Positions 11,207 to 22,600 of a DNA stretch of 64,000 nt are shown piece by piece. The notes beneath the pieces are model-generated. The model was not told the origin of the DNA. It was given only the letters and a program-made list of their open reading frames with translations, and searched no databases. Made by a program: the position numbers and the translations under genes. How positions within the stretch are numbered: the first letter of the stretch is position 1; each line of letters starts with the position of its first letter. The DNA comes from Chrysogorgia sp. JL179-B06 (taxonomy: Eukaryota; Cnidaria; Anthozoa; Scleralcyonacea; Chrysogorgiidae): positions 3,175,501-3,239,500 of the forward strand of contig JAYKKM010000196.1 of the NCBI GenBank assembly GCA_035772405.1, in the 5' to 3' direction.

Positions 11207-11350
11207 GTTATCGGCAAAATTTGGGCTGCCTGATAATCAAAGAATAATTGACCCGAAAAAAGGTCCAGTGAAAAAAACGGCAACCGTAAGAAGATTGCCG
11301 AAAATAGGAAGTGGTTCTGGAGGAAGCAACAAGTCTTCGAATGAGAGCAG
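11207..11350 (+). CDS. Candidate host exon, basic Ser/Gly-rich segment
   Basis: 144 bp open across 47 codons, between a strong acceptor (tttttatatttctcag) and agcag|gtgaca. It begins with one base and ends with two bases of split codons. The product reads KFGLPDNQRIIDPKKGPVKK and then TVRRLPKIGSGSGGSNKSS. The gene is not recognised. The clean splice borders and coding composition make a real exon more likely than chance. Confidence 0.45.
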
Positions 11351-11684
11351 GTGACAACGTTCTCCTAGGGTACACTTACCTTGGGAGTAAAGAGAATGTA
11401 TTGGACGCCGATAGCCAAAGATAAATTGCTTATTTATATGTACCGTAGTAAAACAGCACTGTGTCGTACAATGACTTACGTGAAGCCGGAGAAGAACCAA
11501 AGTGTATAAACTTTATAAACATCATTCATAAACTTAGGAAACTGATAAGAGAATTATACAAAATTTTATGACAACGTATTTTATATATTCAAAACAGCAA
11601 CGATGTATTAATTGTAAATAAAGACAAAGATTGAAACAATATTAATAATAAACCAGCAGGACCTGTGTAACAGCGGGAGGGAAC

Positions 11685-11943
11685 CTAGGATGAGCATGAA
11701 ATTTTGTTGGTCAGCAGTCACATTAACTGGATAACATCAAGGGAATCGTTGGGAATCGAGGTATATAATCGTCAGAATTTTGCACTTAACCATGCAAATA
11801 ACCGCTAACCTCAAACCAACTTAGATCCTAACCCTAACACCTCGCCTAATGAGTTTTCTAACCCTGCCCCCGCCTATATCTCGATGTTATCCAGTTAATG
11901 TGACTGCTGACCAACCAACAAGATTTCATTCTCATCCTCGGAA
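11685..11943. repeat. Foldback MITE
   Basis: taggatgagcatgaaatttt and gtcagcagtcacattaactg at the left are mirrored at the right (cagttaatgtgactgctgac, aagatttcattctcatcctc). Confidence 0.6.
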
Positions 11944-12049
11944 GTAGCTCACGACCGCTATATTGGATTTGGAGATACCACTTTCTGGCACCACGCTATA
12001 TAGTTTTACCATGGCGCATAGGTGACAGAGACTCTCTGTATTTGACTTC

Positions 12050-12210
12050 ATTTTTGGGGTGAAGTTTCATATAAATCCCAAAATAACGTCACATAGACTA
12101 TCGGTAGTAAGTCTAAATTAAAATCAGCTGTTATTTCTAAAATAAGACATTGCATTTAATAATTGGGTTTAGGGTTAGGACCATGTTTTGAATTCGGGAT
12201 TCTTATATGA
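12050..12210. repeat. Repeat copy (TGACGTCACATAGACTATCGG family)
   Basis: gaagtttcatataaatccca, then the family core and gggtttagggttaggac. Same order as 8460-8620; the inverted counterpart is at 37195-37430. Confidence 0.5.
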
Positions 12211-12339
12211 AACGTCAGCCCTTTTTAAAATGTCAGCCAATCATTCATGCAGATCAGGGACACAGACACACACAGAGACGAGCAAGCGTATTGTAGATGT
12301 TTTAAAACTATAAAGATAATTTTTTGATTGGTCGAAGTA

Positions 12340-12775
12340 AAGAACATTGACAACAAAAATTAAGTTGTCTAATATGAAAGAACTCGCAAAATGAGTAACA
12401 CCTTTTACAAATTTTCCGTATTTTACTTCGTTTTTGAAATATTTCAGTTTTTGATATGTAAATGAGATGGTCTCTAACGTCAGGTGCAGGGTAGAGAATT
12501 TTCACTCATTAAAATATTAATTACATCACAAATTTACTTTAAAATATGCGTATAATATACCCTCATGATAAGAACATAGCAATCATTGGGATATAAGACA
12601 TTTTTAAATGTGTGAAAATTCTCTACCTGACGGCAGAGACAATCTCATTTACATATCAAACTGAAATATTTCAAAAACGAAGTAAAATTCCGAAACTAGT
12701 TGTAAAAGGTGTTACTCTATCATTTTACGAGTTCTTTCATATTAGACAAACTTAGTTTTTGTTGCCAATGTCCTT
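12340..12775. repeat. Foldback MITE
   Basis: The left arm (tctaatatgaaagaactcgc, gagtaacaccttttacaa, tgatatgtaaatgaga) recurs inversely at the right (atttacatatca, gttgtaaaaggtgttactc, gagttctttcatattagaca). Related single arms occur at about 20395-20510 and 30110-30250. Confidence 0.65.
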
Positions 12776-12984
12776 TAAACGATACCAAACCGCTGGGGTT
12801 TTGGGTGTTTGTTTGCCCTGGTGAAAAATTAGTTTAATTATCGTTTTATGCCCCTGCATAAAGAATTTATTGAAGTTATCTGTACAGTTTATTTTATCGG
12901 ACCTTTTCGGAAAGAAATTTCAAATGAATTCAGTCGATTTTAAAATGACTATGTCAGGAACATTGGCATAACATTTGATCATAC

Positions 12985-13555
12985 TCTCACAATGTGATTG
13001 TCTAATCACATAAATGTAACGTGTAAATCTGCGTACTACCATCTCAGGAACATTCGTCGGATTAGGACATATCTAACTCACAACACTGCTGCTATATTAG
13101 TTCACGCCCTTGTTTCATCTAAATTGGATCATGGGAACTCTCTTGTATATGGACTTCCGAAATATCAACTTTCAAAATTACAGTCTGTCCAGAATGCTGC
13201 GGCCCGTGTTGCTTCGCTTACTAGGAATATAAGCTGAAGAAACCGAACTACAAACTCAAAACGTATGGCTATAGAGCCTTCTCTGTTGCGGCTCCAACCC
13301 TATGGAATGAACTGCCCATCAATTTAAAAAATTCAAAACAGTTGCACAATTTAAATCTGGCCTCAAAACGCTGCTTTTTAAAAAGGCTTTTAATTTGTAA
13401 TAACATATAGTTTTAATTATGGTAGTTATTGTATTATTGTTTTTAGTTGTTTTAGATTTTTTATTTATTTATTTGTAAACATTTATGGATATTTATATTG
13501 TAAAGTGCTTAGATCTTTGTTATAGGCGCTATAGAAATGTAACTATTATTATTAC
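12985..13555 (+). pseudogene. CR1/L2-like non-LTR retrotransposon fragment (RT C-terminus and 3' tail)
   Basis: The 12998-13237 frame encodes a typical reverse-transcriptase thumb and connection (RNIRRIRTYLT, LVSSKLDHGNSLVYGLP, LQSVQNAAARV). After a frameshift near 13235 the familiar tail AAPTLWNELPINLKNS follows to about 13400. The 3' end (gcgctatagaaatgtaa followed by ctattattattac) is the usual TTA-repeat terminus of this clade. The 5' part is missing. Confidence 0.85.
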
Positions 13556-13699
13556 AAGTCTGCTCCCGGAATAAAAACCCTCCCTATGTCTCTGTAATGT
13601 TGATTTCGTTTATAAATTCCTGTCAAAAAAAATCATGAGCAGACTGAATCGAGGTATAATGAATTGACTAAATTGTTGTCTTCAACCACGGTGAGTAGT

Positions 13700-14090
13700 C
13701 TTATCACCCATTCCGCACGTTGTAACCTCCGGGGGGTAGCCCGCGCCTGAGGGGTCTGATCTTCTCAGGCTAGTTGTAACCAATAAATTAGGGGGAACGG
13801 AGGCTCTGGGAACGAGATTGATCAATAAGTTATTGGATTCAATCTCGTAGACCCACGCGTGCGTGTAACAGTATTAGTCTCTCACTAGTGTACTAATTTA
13901 GGATCCCAAGTAGGGGAGTGGATGTGGTAGGTGTTACAACGGAGGAAATTCGGCCGGGGGGTTAAGGTAAGAAAACTCGCTAGCCGGGGGGTTAGGACCT
14001 TTGTTGTTTTGGGGTTGGTAACAATCCAATAACTTATTGGTTACAATGCTAAAATAATGCCAATAATTTATTAGTTACAACGTTGGGCTG
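13700..14090. repeat. Degenerate foldback sequence
   Basis: gttgtaaccaataaatta near 13770 is echoed inversely at 14028-14085 (aacttattggttacaa; atttattagttacaac). GGGGGGTTA-type words recur. No coding signal. Confidence 0.35.
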
Positions 14091-15340
14091 GTCTTATAGT
14101 AAACGTAAATTCTGGCTGTGAACCACTGAAAAAAATTAGCGGTTTGAAGGCTCATCCAGATAAACAAAGACAACAATTTGGTCACTATAATACCACCTGA
14201 TGTTACTCAATCGCTCGGATGCTATGAAATGCGCAAGCCTCTGGAACACAAGATCCTAGATGTACGGGCAAAATTTTGCAGGCTGAACATAACTTACCCG
14301 AATGAAATATGACGTCATCTCGCGAGATTATCTGTTTAATACATAACCCCCTGAAGACACCAATTGATTTAATAGTTTTAATTCTTTCGCATATATGGTT
14401 GTAAAGTTAAGAAATAAAAAGAACAATTAATCGAAATATTCGTCGGCTATACATAGCTCGGCAAAGAGACTGAGCACGAGTTACGCACAGAAATCCCTGA
14501 GGGGAGGCAGCAATTAATCACAGTAGTCTCACTCGAGAAGTATTACTGTATATAATATTATATAATCCAAATACGATTCAACCATGTAAAAATAAAAACA
14601 TTTTTATGTATAGTTTTATGTATATGTAAAATTTAAGCCTCTGAAATCACACTCCCTGCATTTTCAGAGAGTTTTTAGTGATCTTATAACGCGTCAGTAC
14701 ACTAAGAGTAAGGCAAATTTTAATAAATATTTTTTTAATCAATATATCGCTATCTCAATCACTATTGTATCACATCCTGTATGAACTCTTTTTACTGTGG
14801 CCATTGACATTGTAACTTTTTTGGCATTGTATCACCTTGATCACGCATATGCAGACTACAAGCATTATTTCTCACATTAGAGTGCCTTCTGGGTGAGTTG
14901 GATGGGTAGGGGCTACGGATAGGGAAACTCTCAGCTTGGCCTCATTTGTTTGAAAATTGTTCTATTCGGGCCATGGGGGACTGCCCTCCTCCCCATACGC
15001 TTACGCCGGGTACATGTTGATATGTAATATCATATCGTCACCAGTGTACGTTCGTAGAAAATGTTTAAGTTGATACAATTATTCCTTGATGATTAGAGTT
15101 TTTTTTCCATTCAAAAGCTACTTTTTCACATTGTTCGACGTGTTCGGCTTGGCTAAGCTTTGGAAATTATGCCTGAACTATTATGATGTAAAATATGATA
15201 ATTTTGATTGGTATGTTGGTGTACCACATGTACACAAACATGGTAGTTAATTTATCCCGGGCGTTCTGAGACCCTACCGCAAGCAATCGTCTTCTGGACG
15301 ATCTTTTTTATATCGAACTGCTAACCCCAAAACAAGTACC
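14090..15340. other. Non-coding stretch
   Basis: AT-rich sequence with no frame, splice pair or inverted repeat that I can support. Confidence 0.45.
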
Positions 15341-15360
15341 TACTTGTATCAAATAATTTA

Positions 15361-15460
15361 AATCGCTCTGAAGATGTTGCATGTCGCAACGAAACGTTAA
15401 CTAATAAAATATTTTTCAAATTTCTGTCATGTCATGTCTAAAAGTCATTTTATATGGTGT
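15361..15460 (+). repeat. Penelope-like terminal motif (degenerate)
   Basis: ctctgaagatgttgcatgtc and then gcaacgaaacgttaactaat has the order of the hammerhead-related ends of Penelope-like elements (CTGA(T/A)GA, hairpin, CGAAACGTT). It is degenerate and short. Confidence 0.3.
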
Positions 15461-17012
15461 TCCATCTCCGCCAAAAATGTATATTGCGTGTCAACATTCA
15501 AGTTTGACTTTCAACATTCATATTCATCAATCGACCATGAACATTAGGTAGTGCTTTTATGAATTCTGTAGCACTACGTCGAACCGCACAGGGATGAACA
15601 ATCGACTTTACAATGCGATATCGAAGTTTGCGATTCAACATTCAACTTTGCAAAGCATTAACGAAGTTTGTGATTCAACAATCAAGTTTACTTATCAAAC
15701 ATTTGACATTGAATTCCGATAGCAAAGTTCGCAATTCAACAGTCAACTTTACAATGCGATATCAAAGTTTGAAATTCGACATTTAACATTGAAATACAAT
15801 ATCGAAGTTCGCGATTCAATATTCGACTTTGCAATGCGATATCGAAGATCGCGATTTAACTTTCAACTTTGTAATGCGATATCGACCAGCATCGGAAAAC
15901 AAATTCCGCCAAAAATCATCACGTGATCCAACAACTTATCCCTACTTATCCCTATTTATCTCATGATGATAAATATGCTTAATGTTGGGGCCCCAACAAC
16001 CATTTTACTTAGGGGCCGATTACATGAGAGTTTTCAGCCCGTTTGTAACTTTAGCCGGGCTGAAAAGTCAGCCCGGCGTCGTGGTCAAAGTCATGTTAAA
16101 ACAAATTTGCGATTACATGATGATAGTTTCAGCCCGGCAAACCGGGCTCAAATTTCATCCCGGTTTTACTAACCGGGCTAGGATTTTCAGCTCAACAAAA
16201 CGGGCTGAAAAATTCCATATAATCGCAAATCATAATTTTAAACCGGGCTGAAATTATTGGAGCATAAATATCTTCTTTTTCTACCACTCGTTGTTCTCTT
16301 TGAAGATAGGTATGCTGCCAAAATCTAGTTCCTTTTGGCTTCCAACAGCTTGTACGCAATCACTATGCCATTCAGTTGAAAAAGAAGAGCAAGAAGCACA
16401 CTGAACTGCGAAAATACGAAAATAGCCATTTTCTTCATGTTGCGTGGCGCCATTTTGAAAAGATTTCCCACGAAAAAAATAAATTTCAGCCCGGGTTGAA
16501 AATCACTATATAATCGATGCAAATTTCAGCCAGGTTAAAGTTACAAACGGGCTGAAAACTCATATAATCGGCCCCTAAGTGTCCCAGGAATTTCTGTTAC
16601 ACCACTGCTTGAAATATAAGGGAAATAATATTTTTTGGCGGAGTTTGTCCGCAAAGTTGAAAGTTAAATCGCGAACTTCGATATCGCATTGCAAAGTCGA
16701 ATATTGAATCGCGAACTTCGATATTGTATTTCAATGTTAAATGTTGAATTTCAAACTTTGATATCGCATTGCAAAGTTGAACTTTGCAATGTCAAATGTT
16801 TGATTCGTTAATGCTTTGCAAAGTTGAATGTTGAATCGCAAACTTCGATATCGCATTGTAAAGTCGATTGTTCATCCCTGTGCGGTTCGACGTAGTGCTA
16901 CATAATTCATAAAAGCAACCTAATGTTCATGGTCGATTGACGAATATGAATGTTGAAAGTCAAACTTGAATGTTGACACGCAATATACATTTTTGGCGGA
17001 GATGGAACACCA
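15461..17012. mobile_element. Foldback element with subterminal tandem repeats and nested MITE
   Basis: Inverted arms of about 400-480 bp (ggtgttccatctccgccaaa at the left and its inverse at the right). Within both arms a roughly 40-bp word (gcgatatcgaagttcgcgat, ttcaactttgcaa) is repeated several times. A second foldback element is inserted in the middle at about 16009-16578. Confidence 0.7.
16009..16578. mobile_element. Nested MITE (GGGGCCGATTA family)
   Basis: The termini cttaggggccgattacatga and the inverse tcatataatcggcccctaag enclose repeated gccgggctgaaa words. No protein. It lies wholly within the loop of the foldback 15461-17012. Confidence 0.65.
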
Positions 17013-17379
17013 TAATTTGATGGGCTTTAATCTTTATTTAAACAAGAAATAGTTTGAGGAATATTTATCATTACCCAAAACTACAACTATTTTATGACTG
17101 GTTCCGAGCAACAAGCATTTTTGGATTGTTTCAACGATGCCCTACGGTTCTGCACCTATATCAAGTTGCAACAAACTTACTGGCTGCAAGCTTGTTAAGC
17201 CTTGACAAAATAAACAGTTTACTGCAGCAAACACATCCTCCAACAAAGCTCGTGTAGCCACTAATAATTATTTGGGTATGGCTGCAAGACTATTTGTTTC
17301 TTAAAATTGAAATACACTTTCATTTAATTACTTTTTCAAAGTATCTTTAAATATTCTAAAATAAAATAAGAATATTTGG

Positions 17380-17880
17380 AACATGACCTCCCCCCCCCCC
17401 CAGCTCCTACGGCCATGAATTTAGAACTTGCATTACTTAATTTAGAACTGACCATTTCTGAAATTAGAACTGACCATTTCTGATTTTTAGAATTGACCAT
17501 TTCTGAATTTAGAATTGACCATTTAACAATGTCAAACTGAACAATTTCCATTACTTTCGGACCAATGTTTTCATGATTTCATCACGCGTATATAAATTTT
17601 AGCGGACGCCATGTTTGGACTAGATTTCAGGTTTTGCTTGCAGTGTGAATATGTCGTGGCTTCCGATTGGTCAGGATAGGAATATTCCAGTATAAGGTTT
17701 GTGATTGGATAACGCTACTAGTGGTCTATCACCAATTGACCATTAGTAGCTCAGCCAATCAGAATGCCGAATTTGTAATAGACCCACTAGTTAGTTGATA
17801 GTAATTCTTAATGTAGAACTGACCATTTCTGAATTTAGAACTGACCATTTCTTAATTTAGAACTGGCCATTTCTGTTTGC
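17380..17880. repeat. Short tandem/dispersed repeat (GAACTGACCATTTCTGAATTTA)
   Basis: The word agaactgaccatttctgaat occurs in a cluster at 17445-17525 and again at 17815-17875, separated by a palindromic stretch around tattaccattagtagctc. A C-run lies at 17389-17400. Confidence 0.55.
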
Positions 17881-18352
17881 CTAACAGATACAGAGACGAT
17901 TTCCCTCCACCACATTTTGATGTATTTCAAGCGTATAGGAAAATCGTTAACAATACGACAACATCAAAGCTCTTGGGATATTTTAGATAGCTTCTGACTT
18001 ATATGAGCTGCTATTTCTTCGCGCTTTACTTTGGTCTGTAGAGGAAATATAATAATTGGGTTAGTAATTGATCAAGAATCACATGTTTAAGTCTGGGCAT
18101 TAACTTCCACTGTCTTAGGCCCGTTTCAAAAGTTGAACTTTTCATGTTCCGAACCTAAATGCAAACGAGCTTGAACAAATGATTTTGATAATTTACTAAT
18201 GGTTTAGCACATGAAAAGTTCGACGTTTGAAACCGTCCTAAGGTTCTTTTCTCAATTCACAACCTCCCTGCATCTCTATTGTTGTTGTAATTATTCAAAT
18301 AGATAATTTATGCGCCTCTGGTCGCTCAAAAAAATGCGCGATCGGACAACTA

Positions 18353-19053
18353 AAGGCGGATTTTCATGGCAATTGATAAAAGGAGAATAGTGCGAATAGT
18401 GCGAATAGTCGACGAATAGTGCGAATAGTCGACGAATAGTCGACGAATACTGCGAATAGTCGACGAATAGTGCGAATAGTCGGCGAATAGTCGGCGAATA
18501 GTCGGCGAATAGTGCGAATAGTACGCGAATAGTTGGGCAAATACGGCATGTTGTAAAACATGGACTGATAAAACATGGACTGGTAAAACATGGACTGGTA
18601 AAACATGGACTGGTAAAACATGGACTGATAAAACATGGACTGATAAAACATGGACTGATAAAACTAGGCGGGGGTAATAGGGTTAGGATCTTTGTTGTGT
18701 TGGGGTTGGTACTCCTTATAGTTTTTATAACCCGTTAATTTACGGTAGAGTTCGAACACAACAAAGATCCTAACCCCCCCGCCTAGTTTTATCAGTCCAT
18801 GTTTTACAACATGCCGTATTTGCCCAACTATTCGCGTACTATTCGCACTATTCGTCGACTATTCGCACTATTCGCACTATTCTCCTATTTTCATTCAGTG
18901 TTTTTTATCGCGCGATCGACTTTATTCGATCGCTTTCTTTTGAATTGTGAGCCGTCGACTGGAACGGATCCGGTCGAGAGCTCACAATTCAAAAGAAAGC
19001 GATCGAATAAAGTCGATCGCGCGATAAAAAGCACTGAATGGAAATCCGCCTTA
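18353..19053. mobile_element. Foldback element with two internal tandem arrays
   Basis: The ends are inverse (aaggcggattttcatgg and gaatggaaatccgcctt). The left half has a tandem of aatagtcgacg/aatagtgcg units (18385-18530) and a tandem of aaaacatggactgat units (18555-18660). Both are mirrored in shorter form at 18785-18890. A further hairpin (tcgatcgctttcttttgaat and its inverse) sits at about 18915-19010. Confidence 0.7.
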
Positions 19054-19476
19054 ACACTATTGGACAAGGTTGTGTATGATACAGATAATTCTCAAGGCAG
19101 ATGTTTGTGGTATCTATACCGAAGGCAGATAACACAACCTGAGGCCTTAATAATTCTTGGTATCAGCCTCGTTTCCATGCAGGCCTCCATCTATGTGAAA
19201 TTGTCTGACGATATATGGACGATGGTCAAGCTCAAATCCTCGGAAAAATATTTCTGAGACTTGGATGGAGAGCGAAGGTTACAATGATGTATAACCAATA
19301 CATCATTGTAACATCGATTGATATATGTACTATCTATGCGGCAGCCACTATATATATATCAGTAATGCTTAGGTATAGTGAATGTGGGAGCCTGGAGAAG
19401 ACAGATTATACATGTCCGGAACTCAGAAATGAGAAAGGTGTATAGGTCATGTATTAAAATTACAATTATTTCTTAC

Positions 19477-19623
19477 CTCTTGTCTCGATTTCATGTCTTT
19501 AAGGGTCACGACTCCCTCGTTTAATTCACTCTCACCTACCACGACACAAAAAGGAATCCCATTCTCTTCACAAAACTGAAACTGCGTTAACATCTTAGGA
19601 TTTTTCTTGTACAGCAATTCCGC
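19477..19623 (-). CDS. HARS1: HARS exon (anticodon-binding domain)
   Basis: 49 codons in phase 0 with a ttctccag acceptor and GTAAGA donor. It encodes [20 protein letters not shown] and then [13 protein letters not shown], the typical HARS anticodon-binding core. The intron separating it from the 31314 exon holds the BEL retrotransposon. The terminal exon should follow to the left. Confidence 0.94.
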
Positions 19624-22600
19624 CTGGAGAAAAATGTAGAAAAAGAATCCGACAGTTCGTATTCCATATAAGGAAGAGCAAATACACACGTTGCCCTGAA
19701 ATACAGTACCCTAGTAGTTTTCAAGATGGCCGTCATCATGACAACAAATTGTAACAGGTACAGAAAAGCTCTGGTTTGTAATTGGTTGCTAAAATAACCT
19801 TAATATTAACTGTAATATTAACTGTAATACTAACCCTAATACTAACCCTAATACTAGCCGTAATACTAACCCTACTACACTTATACCCTAATACTAAACC
19901 TAATACTAGCCGTAATACTAACCCTACTACACTTATGTCTTCCCTAACATAAAACGTATTCAGTGTTTTCATTTTGGAAGGAAATTTCCTTCCACAGATG
20001 CATCACTAGGGGGGAGGGGTAAGATATTATTAGCCTTCTTTGCAAAAGTTGTTTGTGTCCCTCATTCCTCGAAGCCCCTCCCCCCTAGTGACGCATCTGT
20101 GGAAGCAAATTTCCTTCTAAAGTAGAAACACTGAACGTAATATCGGCGTCCATCTTGAAACCTATTAGGGTAATGAATTTGCTCGTCAAAGTAACGTCTG
20201 TGCTATTTGGTCCAATGTATTCCCTTATATGGAATACGTACTAGAAGTCCTCATGTATATATCAAACCAATCTCGTACCCAGAGTCTTGCACGGTATACG
20301 TCAGCTCCAGTACTTTTCGTGATGTTTTACTTAATGTTTTGTTTGCTTCGGTTACGATGTAAGTTTGAGTGTTTCATCAGGGGTTCCAAACACGAAAAAA
20401 ATTAAGTTTGTCTGATATGAAAGAACTCGTAAAATTATAGAGTAACACCTTTTCCAACTTTTCCGTATTTTACTTCGTTTTTTATATATTTCAGTTTGTT
20501 TGATATGTAAACAAGACGCCCGCTAGGCGTTAACTCGGGCTACTTTTAGGGACATGGCGTGCATATTGCCAGCGGAGATGGGTATGCATTGGTGGCGAAT
20601 AGCGCTCCGTCGAGATGACGTCAGTATCGATGTTTGTCCGCTTTTACCCATAATTCTTGCAGCAATAACAAAAGAAAATAGCTCATTTGCGAGTCAAATG
20701 TCGTTTGTTTGTCCGCATTTTGAACTATTAATAGCAGCCAGACTCTACGCTATTAGAAAACCCGCTCACTTGTATGGGAAAAATTGTTTAGTTACTGTAG
20801 CTCCTTGTGAGTGATGTTATGTTGGCCTCGATTCGACGCCATGCCATATAAGGCGCATCTGGCGGGAAGAACCGTGTTCAGTATACTGTATTACTGTATC
20901 AGAGAGAGTAAATATATTTCAATAAAACTAAGGAGAGTACAAGAGAATATTTGTGGTGTGTCAGGAAAACAAGAGGCCAGAGAAAAACATACGTTTCCCA
21001 CACCATAAGTGGCGACCCACGGCAGGATCGATCAAGCCTAAAAATCGAAAACAAATCGAAGCAAACATGCCAGAAACCGACGAAGAGCGCTATCAAAAGG
21101 AGGTTAAAAAGGCCCAATTTTACGCAGAGGAGATAAAGGATACCTTTCAGACTGGAGAGAAAGATTATCTGTTGTTAGCCTACGAGAGGATTTGCGAAAT
21201 CAACAAGAATTTGGATTCGGCGGCGAATATTGTGAAGGATAATATGTTAGAAGCAGACAAGCCGATTCAAGAGGTGAGAAACTGGTCTCAAAATCGTAAA
21301 GAAGAATTATCACCAATTCGTGAATTAAGGAACAAACTGAGACAGCGATTAGATGAACTGGAAAGAGGAGACCTGCTCAGGAAAGAAGAAGATATGTTTA
21401 AAAAGAAATTGGAGCTCGAGATGGAATTGAAAAAGAAGATGGCCGAGCAAGAAATGGGACATGCGGCTAAATGCAGGAATTGCTCCAACCTGTGATTGGA
21501 CGATAAAAATAGTAACAGCAGAGTCAATGGTGTAGAATTACTCTATCTATACTCTGTTTAGTTTACATATTTATCTATATCTGAATAGACCAACGAATAC
21601 ACGGAAACCTTTTGCTTGTATTTAATAAATAAAGAAAGAATGGTTATGTCCTGAACTCATATGTTATAAATATTTTCGCAAGGTTTATATAATTACCGAA
21701 GATTGAAGACGTATGAATTCAACACACGATCGAGAATCAGAAATATATTTTAATGCCACAAACAACAAGAATGTGTGCTTAAAGCTAATCCGTACTTACA
21801 TAAGTGCTGAATAAACTTTTACTTTCAAAAAGCTTCGAAGAACCAACACAAATAAAACAATCAAAAATACTTTTTGTCAGACCGTGGGTTGCTAGGCCAG
21901 CGGAACAATCGCTAGCGGACACCATTTGCTTCAGCTCTCATATACGGCCTCATACGACATTACGACTCATAGCGTGGAAGGCACTAGATAGAATCAACCT
22001 TTTTGAAAGTAAAAGTTTATTCAGCACTCATGTAAGTACGGAATAGCTTTAAGTTTAAGCATACATTCTTGTTGTTTGTGGCATTAAAATATATTTCTGA
22101 TTCTCGATCGTGTGTTGAATTCATACGTCTTCAATCTCCCGGTAATATAAATCGTGCGAAAACATTATAACATACGAGTTCAAGACATAACCATTCTTTC
22201 TTTATTTATTAAATACAAGCGATAGGTTTCCGTGAAGTTCGTTGGTCTATATTCAGATATAGATAAATAAGCTTTTGAGTAATTCTACACCATTGACACT
22301 GCTGTTACTATTTTTATCGTCCAATGACAGGTCGGAGCAATTCCTGCATTTAGCCGCATGTGAAATGGGGAGACCTCAAGCAGTCAAGTTACAAAGGTAC
22401 ACAATAACACCATTTAAAGGGGACTGTAAAGATTGGTTACGTTTCTGGAACCAGTTTGTCGTGGAAGTGGACAGTTCCAAAATCTCTGAGATAAGTAAAT
22501 TTAATTATTTGTTGGAGTTAGTTGAGGGGGGACCAAAAGAGCACATCCTTGGCCTACCACACACTTCTGACGGTTATCTTGAAGCAAAGAAGATCCTTGA

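Noticed and set aside
17054..17257. Frame of 67 codons, tested as the missing last HARS exon or another gene
   Set aside because: Neither strand gives the expected HARS C-terminus and no acceptor fits.
18364..18651. Frame with MFYQS repeats
   Set aside because: Translation of the AAAACATGGACTGAT tandem array in a foldback element.
19780..19945. Interstitial telomere array
   Set aside because: The words are TAATACTAACCC variants, not uniform TTAGGG units.
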